Shown here in pieces: positions 1 to 8,712 of a stretch of 20,193 bases of DNA. The DNA is from Lachnospiraceae bacterium (GTDB taxonomy: Bacteria > Bacillota > Clostridia > Lachnospirales > Lachnospiraceae): NCBI GenBank assembly GCA_020860745.1, contig JAJBTR010000312.1, positions 1-20,193 of the forward strand, read 5' to 3'. The notes under the pieces are model-generated. The model made no database searches, was not told where the DNA came from, and was given only the letters and a program-made list of their open reading frames with translations. Positions within the stretch are counted from its first letter, which is position 1, and the number at the start of each line of letters is the position of its first letter. The translations under genes and the position numbers were made by a program.

Positions 1-10
1 TGCTCTATGA

Positions 11-16
11 TATAAT
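11..16 (+). promoter_or_regulatory. possible -10 element for the left LysR gene
   Basis: A TATAAT hexamer lies about 95 nt before the LysR start in very AT-rich DNA. Its -35 would fall outside the window, so the promoter cannot be confirmed. Confidence 0.25.
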
Positions 17-110
17 TCAAATTAGTGTTTTTAATAGATGCATAATTTAAATTTATGATAGGAATTTATAAAAAAATCTTCCTGTCATTTGCCACTCAGA
101 GGAGAATGCC

Positions 111-997
111 ATGATCTGCAATCTGGAATACTACCGTACATTTTTTATGACAGCAAATTTTCTCAGCTTTACGAAAGCGGCCGACCAGCTTTGCCTGACA
201 CAACCAGCCGTCAGCCAATCGGTAAAAAACTGGAAGCTGAATTGGGTTGTAATCTGTTTACCCGATCCTCCCACGGGCTGGAGTTGACAAAAGAAGGGAC
301 TGTTTTATATGAACATGTAAAAAAAGCCTTTGCGGAATTACAGACTGGCGAAAGGCAATTAAACAATATGACTGATTTAAAGATGGGAGAATTAAAAATC
401 GGAGCCACGGAGACTTCCCTGCACTTATTTTTAGCAGCGAAACTCCCGGAGATTCGGCAGAGATTTCCGAAAATATCCATCTCCTTTGCCGGTTCCACCA
501 TCCGGGATACCTGCCAGAAACTGCAGTCTGGAGAAATCGAGGCGGCTTTTCTGATCTCTCCAATCCCTTCGGAATTTCAATTTCAGCTTACGAATATCGG
601 CTCCGTTCAGGATGTTCCTGTAGCCGGACCATCTTTTCCCATGGACTTCAAAACAACCTACACCCCGTTAGAACTGACCTCCTACCCCCTGATCGGCGTG
701 GAGGAAGGAAACAGCGTCCGAGACTATATTGAACAGTGGTTCCTGGAATACAATGTGTTGTTCACCCCGGAATTTACGGTGCGAAGCACCGGGCTCGTAC
801 TCCCACTTGTGGAACAGAATCTCGGCATCGGAATTTTGCCCGAGAATTTTGTAGACAAAAAAATAGCAGACGGCGAGTTAAAGCAGATTAAAACCCAGAC
901 TGCGATCAAGCCGCGCACTCTGTATCTGGCTATCAATCCGCTTCAACCCGTGTCTGCCATTTGTCATCAGTTTCTGGAACTATTTCAAGCTATGTAA
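111..997 (+). pseudogene. LysR-family transcriptional regulator, reading frame broken near the N-terminus
   Basis: This is a LysR-type regulator of about 295 residues once the frame is repaired. The ATG at 111 is chosen because AGAGGAG (98-104) lies 6 nt upstream and its frame opens with a textbook LysR winged HTH (NLEYYRTFF, FTKAADQL, LTQPAVSQSVK). That frame runs into the A6 tract at 224-229 and stops at 285-287. The rest of the protein (KLEAELG, LFTRSSHGLELTKEG, then the effector domain to 997) lies in the -1 frame. One extra A, or a -1 slip on A_AAA_AAC at 224-230, joins the halves exactly. A TTG at 89 would open the downstream frame but would lack the HTH, so it is not the natural start. 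The target genes are not evident and may lie left of the window. Confidence 0.85.
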
Positions 998-1051
998 TAA
1001 CACTGCTTATAAAATGTTCCATTAAAAAAAGAAAAAACATTTACAGATGCT

Positions 1052-1522
1052 CTACCGCACCAGCCGTCTCCGCTGCATCTCCTCCACAAACGCAGGATCC
1101 GGCTGAAGAACCAGGTTCACTCTCCGGCCTTCCTGATTACACGCTAATGTATAGGTATACCCCTCATCCCGGCGGGAACAGCAGTAAATCGTCTCATTCC
1201 CCTGCTCGATCTTTTTTACCAGATACTGCATATCTGACAGCTGGATAACGATTTTCTTTTTGCGGCGTCTCTGGTTGTAGATAGCAACCACCCGCAGCTC
1301 TTCCGCAAAATAAGTAAACTCATACTCCACAAACGCGCGCAGATTCAGCACAAAGAAGAGAATGAGAAACGCAACGCCAACAATGATGAAAATCAGATAC
1401 GGCATCCCCAGGAAAACAATGATCAGGGCGATCGCCGCCGCCAGGCAGAAAAGTCTCGCAAATTTATGCCCCAACGCCTCTCCGATTTCCGTAATCCACT
1501 CAATTGGTTTGCTGTTTGTCAT
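1052..1522 (-). CDS. small two-helix membrane protein of unknown function (DUF6106-like pattern)
   Basis: This 156-residue protein starts at the ATG at 1522 (MTNSKPIEW), preceded by AGGAAGGAGAG at normal spacing; an in-frame ATG 14 codons further up has no such site. A short N-terminal amphipathic part is followed by a hydrophobic hairpin of two probable membrane helices (about residues 25-60). A soluble domain then begins EYEFTYFAEELRVVAIYNQ, has a basic RRRKKK stretch and ends in alternating beta-type sequence. The layout of helices, then a Y-x-Y/F-x-x-x-E-L strand, then a basic KRRRK turn, recalls small clostridial DUF6106-type proteins, but this is from memory. It is convergent with the left LysR gene and downstream of the GH5 gene. 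No function can be assigned. Confidence 0.75.
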   Translation of the reverse strand: MTNSKPIEWITEIGEALGHKFARLFCLAAAIALIIVFLGMPYLIFIIVGVAFLILFFVLNLRAFVEYEFTYFAEELRVVAIYNQRRRKKKIVIQLSDMQYLVKKIEQGNETIYCCSRRDEGYTYTLACNQEGRRVNLVLQPDPAFVEEMQRRRLVR

Positions 1523-1693
1523 ATGTCTCTCCTTCCTGATCCCGGCTATCACACTCACATTCACAGCGCCGCTGCCCAGTATAGCGTATTTGAAATTACT
1601 CGACCTTTCTGCAGGTCTGTTATTTACAAAATGCTGTACTATGATAACAACATCTTCCGCATCCTGCCAGGTTTATATACAGCCTCTAAAAAA

Positions 1694-3376
1694 TTATATA
1701 AATTCTATCTCTTTAAATATCACGCTTCCGTTCACGGCTTCCACCGTGACTACCACGCGCTCCCCGGCGTTGGCAGTTCCCACATCCAGCGGTTCCGGCT
1801 TTTCACCCGCCGGCACGCCGCCCTCGTAGAGGACTATTCCGTCTGCGGACACGCGAATTTTCGCCCCTGCCGCCCCGCAGATCTGTAATCTCACCGGAAC
1901 CTCTTTTTCCGCCTCGCGTACCGAGTAGGACGCCGCGTCGCCCTCATCCAGCTGCAGCCAGATGTGCGGCCAGTCGCCGTACTTGACCGGATTGGGATTC
2001 ATCATTGCCAGACCGCCCAGATCGTTGGGTACATACCCCGGCTCATAGACCAGGTGCATCCGGTCCTCCCGGCGGAATCCGCAGAAAAGCGCGTAAGGCC
2101 ATGAACCTCTGTGTTCGCTGTCGGTATCGTAAGCGGAGGCAGGCACACAGATTCCCGGTCTCCGCAGCATGACCGCCACACGGTCTTTCTGCTCCGTGCA
2201 GTTTTCAAAGCGGATGTTTTCCAGAAGCTCATCAAAAATGGCGATCGCCTTCGCGTAACCGGGCTTCGCCCCGCCTTTCTGACAGTAATCTACCACCTGC
2301 TGCCACCCCTGCGGCTCCGGTCCCGCAAAGGAAAATGTGTATGCCGCGTCCACACCGTCCAGCGCCTTGGCGCACCAGATATTATAGCTGATATGGTACT
2401 CCATAAGCGACTCGAAAAACGCCGCCATCCAGGCATTGCCCGCGGCCGGATTTTTCGGGTCGCTGCCGCCGCACTCCCCCATCCAGACCGGCACATTCCG
2501 CTCCTCGCTCTTCGCCAGAATCGGCCCGAACAACGCCAGATCCGGGAATGTCTCGTAGCAGTGCGTGGTGATTGCCCAGTTGTGATACTCCGGGTCATAA
2601 TCGTGATCAAAAATATCCAGCCTGCCCGCAAACCGGTTTCCCTGGATAAACAGAATATGCCGCTGATCCACCGCACGGATGGCGGTTACCAGGCGGTCAT
2701 AAAACTTCTTTAACTCCGGCACCAGATAGTCAAACATCGGCAATGCAATCGGCTCATTTAAGAGATCATACCCGGCAATGATCCAGCGGTCCGCCCAACG
2801 GGCTGCCAGTTCTTCCCACAGCCTGACGGTCCGGTCCGCTCCCTCCTCATCCAGGAACAGGTGCGGCTGATTATCCACGCCATTGTCACAGGAAACCGCG
2901 CTCTGTCCGGCGCAGGCCGCATGCAGATCTATAATCACATAAAGCCCATATTGCTCACAGAGGTCCAGATAGTGATCCAGCATGGCCAGATGCTCTTCAT
3001 TAAATTGATAGCCTGGCTCCTCCCTCAGAATCAGGCGCGCGTCCAGCGGCAGGCGGACAGAATTAAATCCCTGATCCTTCATCGCCCGGATATCTTCCTC
3101 CGCGAAGTAGCGCTTCTCCCACTCACTCCAGAATTTCTTCTGATAGGACGGGCCACAGAGCTCCGTGATAAACTGATCCATGGTACGGCCCCGGTCAAAT
3201 TCAGCGGAGCGGGCAAAACGTCCCATCACACCGCCGAACGGCGCTCCTCCGAATAAAAACCCCTCCGGGTTCAGCCAGTTTGCGACACCCATGCCGCGCA
3301 GCAGAACTTCCTGCCCTTCCTCATTGACAAAAATGCGGCCGCTGGTCTTCAGCCAGCCCTTTACTGTCTGGTACAT
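1694..3376 (-). CDS. glycoside hydrolase family 5-type glycosidase, cytoplasmic
   Basis: This 560-residue protein probably hydrolyses a beta-glucosidic linkage by the retaining GH5 mechanism. The start at 3376 (MYQTVKGW) follows AAAGGGGAG by 6 nt; an upstream in-frame ATG at 3400 lacks a site. It has an (alpha/beta)8 barrel over about residues 10-400: SVRLP near 105-110, IIDLHAA near 148-154, the acid/base Glu208 in DLLNEP, His272/Tyr274 in HCYE, and the nucleophile Glu301 in WMGECGG. A C-terminal beta-sandwich-like region of about 140 residues follows. There is no signal peptide, so it should act on imported oligosaccharides or glycosides. It is last in a same-strand row with the SGNH hydrolase, permease and tannase, but has its own probable promoter. 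The exact substrate and GH5 subfamily are unknown. Confidence 0.88.
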   Translation of the reverse strand: MYQTVKGWLKTSGRIFVNEEGQEVLLRGMGVANWLNPEGFLFGGAPFGGVMGRFARSAEFDRGRTMDQFITELCGPSYQKKFWSEWEKRYFAEEDIRAMKDQGFNSVRLPLDARLILREEPGYQFNEEHLAMLDHYLDLCEQYGLYVIIDLHAACAGQSAVSCDNGVDNQPHLFLDEEGADRTVRLWEELAARWADRWIIAGYDLLNEPIALPMFDYLVPELKKFYDRLVTAIRAVDQRHILFIQGNRFAGRLDIFDHDYDPEYHNWAITTHCYETFPDLALFGPILAKSEERNVPVWMGECGGSDPKNPAAGNAWMAAFFESLMEYHISYNIWCAKALDGVDAAYTFSFAGPEPQGWQQVVDYCQKGGAKPGYAKAIAIFDELLENIRFENCTEQKDRVAVMLRRPGICVPASAYDTDSEHRGSWPYALFCGFRREDRMHLVYEPGYVPNDLGGLAMMNPNPVKYGDWPHIWLQLDEGDAASYSVREAEKEVPVRLQICGAAGAKIRVSADGIVLYEGGVPAGEKPEPLDVGTANAGERVVVTVEAVNGSVIFKEIEFI

Positions 3377-3536
3377 AGTAAACTCCCCTTTTCTTTCCAT
3401 TCGTTTTTCTGCTCCGTGTTTTTAATCTGTGTATCATGAATCTGTGATGCATGATCGCATTTCGCCGCTCATGATATCTTAATTTCATCACGATCCAATT
3501 CAGACATATTATTCCGAACACATCAACATCACTTCC

Positions 3537-3565
3537 ATAATAACAGAAACCATTTTCACAGGCAA
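3537..3565 (-). promoter_or_regulatory. probable sigma-A promoter of the GH5 gene
   Basis: On the minus strand TTGCCT (3565-3560) and TATTAT (3542-3537) are separated by 17 nt, pointing at the GH5 gene with a leader of about 150 nt. The leader contains three ATCATG/CATGAT-type hexamers between about 3433 and 3478 that could be an operator; this is only a suggestion. Confidence 0.45.
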
Positions 3566-3643
3566 TTAGTTTTCACTTTTCCGGGAATATGAAATGTATC
3601 AAAAATATAATAAATGGATTCCCACAAAACCGCCACCAAGCTG

Positions 3644-4306
3644 TCACAGATACTTTTTCAGATTTTCCAGCACCACTCGGTACCCGTTCGCATACATATG
3701 CACGCCCTCGATGGTGTACTCCGCTTTCAGCATGCCCCGCTCATCCCTCAGGCCATCGTTCACATCGATATAATGATACCCAAGCTTCCCGGCAAGCTGT
3801 TCCACGGCGGCATTCGCTTTCGGGAGATTCTGATTGTTCCGATTGGCAAACATCGTCTTCGCCCACTCTCCGGCGACAGGCTTGTCTGTCTCATTCACCG
3901 GGTAATAAGCCATCAGATAGACTTCCGTTTCCGGCAAACACTCTTTGATCCGCGTGAGGATTTCCTCGTAGTTCCGCAGCATATCGGCAAGCACTTCCTC
4001 AAACTTTCGTGTTGCGTCGGAAATATCATTTGTACCAATGTTGATAAAGATGCGGGATGGCTCCGTGCCGAAGACCTGTTCTTCCATATTCTGCAGCATA
4101 TCCGCGGTTGTAAAGCCGCCCACGCCGCGGTTATAAATGATCTGCGTCATGCCGGCATCCATCAGAAGCTCCTGAATCGGAAACTGCTCCATCAGAGAAG
4201 AGCCTGTAAATAGCGTCTCCCCCTTTCTCGCGGTTTCATTCAGAATCCGGTATCTCTCAATTTTCTGTGCCTGCTCCATTTTCATGTAATCCAGAATCGG
4301 GTCCAT
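3644..4306 (-). CDS. SGNH/GDSL-family hydrolase (probable esterase)
   Basis: This 220-residue cytoplasmic hydrolase has the SGNH blocks in order: block I FTGSSLM with nucleophile Ser37, block II NRGVGG near 59-64, block III GTND at 91-94 with oxyanion Asn93, and block V EGVHMYANGY with His203. The residue three before the catalytic His is Glu200 where Asp is commoner. TAAGGAGGATACAT directly before the ATG makes the start secure. Families of this kind remove acyl or acetyl groups from sugars and other small esters. It lies 115 nt after the permease gene and before the GH5 gene, so deacylation of a plant glycoside fits the context but is not proven. No signal peptide is visible. Confidence 0.85.
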   Translation of the reverse strand: MDPILDYMKMEQAQKIERYRILNETARKGETLFTGSSLMEQFPIQELLMDAGMTQIIYNRGVGGFTTADMLQNMEEQVFGTEPSRIFINIGTNDISDATRKFEEVLADMLRNYEEILTRIKECLPETEVYLMAYYPVNETDKPVAGEWAKTMFANRNNQNLPKANAAVEQLAGKLGYHYIDVNDGLRDERGMLKAEYTIEGVHMYANGYRVVLENLKKYL

Positions 4307-4421
4307 ATGTATCCTCCTTAAAAATATTTATTTCAGCACTTTTTATCAGTCATCATTTTTACTTCCGAAACGGTTCTGCTCCCTCCGGCATCTGGTCCGC
4401 TCTCACTGAGAGCCTTCCGGC

Positions 4422-5336
4422 TCAAAGCACATAATTTGCAATCCCGATCACCAGCGGCATGGTCAAAATACTGAATAAGGTGGTCACACAAACCTCTCTG
4501 ACTGCCTGCGTATAATCAGCGTGATACAACTGTGCAAAAATTGCCACATTGGATCCAATCGGAGCCGCCGCCGCGATCAGTATCGTGAATTTTAATGTCT
4601 CATACTTATCCGGAAAAGGCATCAGAATTAATATCGTCAACAGCGGAATTACCAGCAGCCGGATCAATGCACTGCGATACACCATCTTATCCGTGAATAA
4701 TGTGTGAAGCTGACACTGCGCCAGATAGGTGCCCAGAACAATCATGGCCAGCGGTCCGTTCATAGAAGCAACCGTGCCAATCACGCCGGAGATTGCATCC
4801 GGAAGCGATACCGGCAGCACAAACAGAACGATTCCAATCACGAAGCTGATAAGAATGGGGTTGGTTGCAATTTTTTTCGGCGAAATCGTGCTCCTGTCGC
4901 CGCTCATGGTGACAACGCCGTAAGTCCACTGCAGGATATTGAGCAGAGCAACAAAGGATGCGATATAAAAAACAGCTTCGCTGCCCAGCGTCATCTGCAC
5001 CAGGGGAATTCCGATAAATCCGGCATTGGAAAACGCCGTGCCAAACCGCTCAATCCCATATTCTCTGGAGAATGTGAGACGGCTGACCACAATCGCCAGC
5101 AGCAGTGCGAGAAGAGCCGCCAGGAAAGAAACCGCCAGCCCCTCCAGTTTTTCTATGGAAAACTCTTCCAGGCAGGAATTTATGATCGCACAGGGCATGA
5201 CGATATAGAGCAGCATCCGTCCGATATCTGCGCTCCCCTGCGTTCCCACCAGCTTTTTCTTAAAAAGAAAATAGCCGACGATCAGGTATATCATCATGAT
5301 CAGATTCTGTTTTAACAAGAGCAATGTAATAGACAT
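4422..5336 (-). CDS. AEC (auxin efflux carrier) family permease
   Basis: This 304-residue integral membrane protein has about ten hydrophobic segments in two halves and the family signature NAGFIGIPLV in the first half, with SNVAIFAQLY in the second. AEC members move organic acids such as malate and other carboxylates. The frame stays open upstream to 5564, but the hydrophobic N-terminus MSITLLLLKQN at 5336 fits the family and follows a purine-rich AAGGA/GGAGG region. The gene directly follows the tannase gene on the same strand, with a terminator-like hairpin in between. From context it may import gallate or galloyl compounds, or export pyrogallol. In Lactiplantibacillus plantarum a permease gene (gacP) also accompanies the gallate genes; I cannot say whether it is the same family. 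An A7 run in this gene is in frame. Confidence 0.85.
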   Translation of the reverse strand: MSITLLLLKQNLIMMIYLIVGYFLFKKKLVGTQGSADIGRMLLYIVMPCAIINSCLEEFSIEKLEGLAVSFLAALLALLLAIVVSRLTFSREYGIERFGTAFSNAGFIGIPLVQMTLGSEAVFYIASFVALLNILQWTYGVVTMSGDRSTISPKKIATNPILISFVIGIVLFVLPVSLPDAISGVIGTVASMNGPLAMIVLGTYLAQCQLHTLFTDKMVYRSALIRLLVIPLLTILILMPFPDKYETLKFTILIAAAAPIGSNVAIFAQLYHADYTQAVREVCVTTLFSILTMPLVIGIANYVL

Positions 5337-5365
5337 GGATTCCTTATTCCTCCGCTTTATTAGAG

Positions 5366-5400
5366 ATAAAAAGCCCGATCTCAAACATGTATCGGGCTTC
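5366..5400 (-). terminator. rho-independent terminator after the tannase gene, or attenuator before the permease
   Basis: A perfect 9-bp inverted repeat (AAGCCCGAT at 5371-5379 and ATCGGGCTT at 5391-5399, 11-nt loop) is followed on the minus strand by TTTTTATC. It lies 43 nt past the tannase stop and only about 30 nt before the permease start, so it also forms part of the permease leader. Confidence 0.7.
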
Positions 5401-5442
5401 TCATTTTGTATGTTTTTTATCTTATCACAATTGACAGGTATT

Positions 5443-6861
5443 TTAAATACCCAAATCAGCCCACTTGCAGATCCCATCGATCCAGGCGAACAACTCATCC
5501 AGGTCATAATCCCCGGAATGCGGCGTGTCCCACGGAGAATGGTAATCCACCGGGTAACCGGCATTGCGCAGCTTCAGCGTGAGCATTGCAGAAATCGCCA
5601 GGGAGGAATCCCTGTCGCACTCACCGTGGCGGATCCGCCAGTGCGGCGCCTTTGTCGCCCGCTTGTCGTCAATATAGTACATCGGGTTCATCAGCTTCAC
5701 AATCTGCCCGTCTGCTCTCTTGCCGCCCACCAGGCTGTTTTCATAACTGTATGCGGTAAAGTGGCGGCAATCCTCGGTCTCCGTTCCGAAGAGATCGTTC
5801 TCCGGGCTGTCCATGGTCAGGTCGTCAAATGCCGGAGCAGTCTTCATCCTGGTGATGTCGCGGACATAAGCGTCAAAATCCATGGCGACTGCTTTTCCGT
5901 TCTTTGTCGTCAGCCAGGCCTTTTCAGAAACGTCCACACCGCTGTCCATCGCACGCTGCGCGGAGGCAAGGACAACGCTAATCATATAATTCTTAAAGGA
6001 TCCGTTCCCGTCCGCATCCAGAGTCAGCAGATTGCCATCCTCATCCTTTAATTCCAGACTGTTGAGGTAACCGGTGAACAGCTTAGCCTCCTCCCCGGAA
6101 GCCTTGATCTGAACCTCACTCATGACGCCATCGTCCGGGGAGAAAGACGGGCGTCCGCCTTCATCCATAGACATGTTCATGCGGTGATAATCGTTAACTC
6201 CCTGAAACTCCCACTCATAAGCAGTATCCGCATGATCCAGATTCGTGATCGGACAGTAACAGGACGCCGCGAAGATATCGTCCCGCGCATCCGCCGCACC
6301 TGCCTCTTTCAGATATACCTCATAGTCCGGATGGTTGCCTGTCGCTCCGACCACGGAAGAGATCGCGCCGCCGGCGCTGGTGCCGTTGGTGATGATTTTT
6401 TCCTGGTCGCCCGGAAGTTTATCGCTGAAATAGTGCAGGTAGCGCACCGCCGCCTTGTAGTCCGTGATCACCGCCGGAGCTTTACCGACATTTTTCCCGT
6501 CTGCATCTTTCAGACATCTGCCGCGCAGAGCCGGCGTCGCCACTACGTAACCGTGTGCCAGCGCATAAAAAGCGGAGTTCAGCCGTTTCGGCCCCCAGAC
6601 TTCGTATCCCGGGTTGTTCTGCTCGCCCGGCATATAGCCGCCCACCAGGTTCGGCATAAAGGTCGGTGCAGTCTCCATTGTGTAGCCATTGATGTTTTTT
6701 CCCTCATAGTAGTCCAGCGGGACAAAAATATTCATCTGCTGATGCTCCGCGTCCTTCGGATTCTCCACATACATCAGGTGGCGGAACGCGCGGAAACGGA
6801 TGGTAATTCCCTCCAGCGTCAGTTCCTCGTCGGTATAATTATTTTCATCAAATTTCAACAT
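5443..6861 (-). CDS. tanB: subtype-B bacterial tannase (tannin acyl hydrolase)
   Basis: This 472-residue alpha/beta hydrolase should cleave galloyl ester bonds in gallotannins and simple gallate esters, releasing gallic acid (EC 3.1.1.20). It resembles the 469-residue L. plantarum tannase along its whole length: NIFVPLDYYEG, APTFMPNLVGGYMPG, ITNGTSAGG, CPITNLDHADTAYEW, HWRIRHG and TPHSGDYDLDELFAWIDG. The triad is read as Ser162 (GTSAG), Asp416 and His448; the Asp-His spacing of 32 equals that of the L. plantarum Asp419/His451 pair. No signal peptide is visible, so it is intracellular. An AGGAG site lies 8 nt before the ATG. It follows the gallate decarboxylase gene on the same strand with a 186-nt gap and ends at a good terminator. 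Confidence 0.92.
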   Translation of the reverse strand: MLKFDENNYTDEELTLEGITIRFRAFRHLMYVENPKDAEHQQMNIFVPLDYYEGKNINGYTMETAPTFMPNLVGGYMPGEQNNPGYEVWGPKRLNSAFYALAHGYVVATPALRGRCLKDADGKNVGKAPAVITDYKAAVRYLHYFSDKLPGDQEKIITNGTSAGGAISSVVGATGNHPDYEVYLKEAGAADARDDIFAASCYCPITNLDHADTAYEWEFQGVNDYHRMNMSMDEGGRPSFSPDDGVMSEVQIKASGEEAKLFTGYLNSLELKDEDGNLLTLDADGNGSFKNYMISVVLASAQRAMDSGVDVSEKAWLTTKNGKAVAMDFDAYVRDITRMKTAPAFDDLTMDSPENDLFGTETEDCRHFTAYSYENSLVGGKRADGQIVKLMNPMYYIDDKRATKAPHWRIRHGECDRDSSLAISAMLTLKLRNAGYPVDYHSPWDTPHSGDYDLDELFAWIDGICKWADLGI

Positions 6862-7047
6862 GCTCTTCTCCTCGTCTTTTCTCAGATTTATTTCATGCTC
6901 TTCTCATGTTTTTCCTGCCCTGACTGTCACATAGGCTCATCAGAATTCTTTGCTGCGTCCAGTATCAAATAGTCATACGGTTTTCCACTGGTCTTCATTC
7001 TGGAATTCATACTCCCCACTCCTGTTCCCTGCATAAACCGAGACTTT

Positions 7048-8517
7048 TCAATCCCGCAGCCACCTCTCCGCATCCACTTCCATAAATTTCGCCCGCTTAA
7101 ACCGGTCTTTCTGATCGAACGGTACGGTACAGTCAAAAATTGCCTTGCACGCATTGCCTCTCACGCGCAGATTGTACGAGTACTCCGGACCGTTGGACGG
7201 ATCCAGCGGATGACACTGCACGCCCGGAATCGTGATCAGGTCCATATCTGCCTGAAACCGTGTGGTCATCGCCCACATGACATCGTTGATATCAAAAATA
7301 TCCACATCCTCGTCCACCAGAATCACATGCTTCAGCTCCGCAAAAGCGGAAAAAGCCAAAAGCGCCGCCTGCCGCTGCCGTCCCTCATCGGAGGGCACTG
7401 ATTTTTTAAACTGCATGATGGTCACATACTTGCCGCCGCCAAAGGAAGCGTTGTACACATTCAGGCATTTGCCGGGCATGGCCTTGTCCACCATCGCCAG
7501 AATGCTCGCCTCCGTGGGAATCCCCGCCATGGAAACATGCTCCTCAGACGGTCCGATACAGGTCTGCATGATCGGGTGTTTCCGGGTCGTCACCGCTTTG
7601 ACTTTAATCACCGGCAGCTCCGGATTCGCCGGACCGTTGTATCCCGGAAACTCCGGCATGGCCTTTCCGGTGTTGGAATTTTTGTCCTCCCGCATCCGCA
7701 CGCCGGGCAGGACCTCACCTTCGATGACATATTCCGCATTGGCGATCGCACGCTCATGGATCGTCAGACACTTCACCAGCTCCACCGGTTTTTTCCGAAT
7801 GGCTCCCGCAGCCTGCAGCTCATCATAGCCTAACGGCGTTGTGGGCGGTTCAAAGCAGGATGCAATCTCAATCGCCGGGTCCACGCCGATGGAAACGGAA
7901 ATCGGCAACGGTTCGCCTCTCTGCTCCGCCAACTCAAAAAAGTGCCCGATATGCCGTGCTCCCGGCTGGAAAAAGATGGAAATCTCATCCTTACTCTGCA
8001 GGCACATCCGGTGAATCGTCACATCGGAAGTCCCCGTCTCCGGGCTGGTCGCATAGCACATCCCCATCGTAATGTACGGGCCGGCATCCTCCGGCGTATT
8101 TGTCGGCGCAGGAACCAGTTTCCGGATGTCAAAATCCGGATCTGTCGCCAGATGCACTACCTCCTGGCACTTCGCCTGCTCCCGCGGAATCTCCACCGGC
8201 TTCACCGGGTGCTGCACACTGTCTTTCAGCAAAAAACCAAGCTTTTTCGGATCGCAGTCCAGCAGTGCCCCGACACGCCTGCGGCTAGCCAGCAAACCAA
8301 TCACCACGCTGGCATCCGGATGCCCCTTCACATTGTGAAAGACCATGGCAGGCCCCTCTTTGGTCGGGCGCATCACCGTGCCGCCCGCTCCCACGTGACG
8401 GTAAACCCCGGAGATTTCCGCCATCGGGTCGACTTCCACATCCGTCTCCGCAAGCTGCCCCGGAATTGTCCGCAGAAAATCCAGGGCACTTCTCAGATCA
8501 ATTACGTTATTAGCCAT
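7048..8517 (-). CDS. lpdC: UbiD-family gallate decarboxylase, catalytic subunit
   Basis: This 489-residue protein should decarboxylate gallate (and perhaps protocatechuate) to pyrogallol (or catechol) non-oxidatively, using prenylated FMN. Length and sequence match the L. plantarum LpdC type (490 residues): SDVTIHRMCLQSKDEIS around 164-180, ARHIGHF 187-193, SIGVDPAIEIASCFEPPTTPLGYDE 209-233, AEYVIEGEV 261-269, MPEFPGY, CIGPSEEHVSMAGIPTEASIL and a C-terminal DCTVPFDQK. The TIHR Arg and the IEGE acidic cluster correspond to conserved UbiD active-site positions. AAGGAGAGG precedes the ATG. It is divergent from the LysR regulator and heads the run towards the tannase. Other hydroxybenzoate-decarboxylating UbiDs are the main alternative, but tannase and LpdB/LpdD neighbours favour gallate. 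Confidence 0.92.
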   Translation of the reverse strand: MANNVIDLRSALDFLRTIPGQLAETDVEVDPMAEISGVYRHVGAGGTVMRPTKEGPAMVFHNVKGHPDASVVIGLLASRRRVGALLDCDPKKLGFLLKDSVQHPVKPVEIPREQAKCQEVVHLATDPDFDIRKLVPAPTNTPEDAGPYITMGMCYATSPETGTSDVTIHRMCLQSKDEISIFFQPGARHIGHFFELAEQRGEPLPISVSIGVDPAIEIASCFEPPTTPLGYDELQAAGAIRKKPVELVKCLTIHERAIANAEYVIEGEVLPGVRMREDKNSNTGKAMPEFPGYNGPANPELPVIKVKAVTTRKHPIMQTCIGPSEEHVSMAGIPTEASILAMVDKAMPGKCLNVYNASFGGGKYVTIMQFKKSVPSDEGRQRQAALLAFSAFAELKHVILVDEDVDIFDINDVMWAMTTRFQADMDLITIPGVQCHPLDPSNGPEYSYNLRVRGNACKAIFDCTVPFDQKDRFKRAKFMEVDAERWLRD

Positions 8518-8541
8518 AATTTTCCCTCTCCTTATTCTCTT

Positions 8542-8547
8542 ATTATA
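8542..8547 (-). promoter_or_regulatory. -10 element of the lpdC promoter, no good -35
   Basis: TATAAT on the minus strand lies about 25 nt before the lpdC start. At 16-18 nt spacing the -35 position reads only ACCTGG-like sequence. A strong -10 with no -35 is typical of an activator-dependent promoter, which agrees with the divergent LysR gene. Confidence 0.55.
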
Positions 8548-8626
8548 CTAATTGTTTACTTTTTCCAGGTCACCCACTACTTTTAGCAAGCGCAGTTAGC
8601 ACTTAGTTTGTCGAAGCGTTGCCCCG

Positions 8627-8644
8627 GTTGTCTGAAACGATAAC
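8627..8644. promoter_or_regulatory. candidate LysR operator dyad between lpdC and the regulator
   Basis: GTTGTC, six bases, then GATAAC form an imperfect inverted repeat (5 of 6 positions) near the middle of the 258-bp divergent gap. LysR regulators usually bind such dyads. It sits about 100 bp from either predicted transcription start, further than usual, so the call is tentative. Confidence 0.3.
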
Positions 8645-8712
8645 ATCGGCATCTTCCGCACCCGCCAAAAAGGCACCTCAATTATTTTTCTTAAAGTATA
8701 AAATTTTTCCCC

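Noticed and set aside
5431..5451. Plus-strand TTGACA followed by a 15-bp palindrome GGTATTT-T-AAATACC at the tannase stop
   Set aside because: No -10 at the right spacing and no plus-strand gene follows; the palindrome overlaps the tannase stop codon and is short and AT-rich.
6927..7010. 27-residue ORF (MNSRMKTSGKPYDYLILDAA...) between lpdC and tanB
   Set aside because: It has an AGGAG 9 nt upstream, but the peptide is very short, unrecognised and not overlapped with its neighbours; not enough to call a gene.
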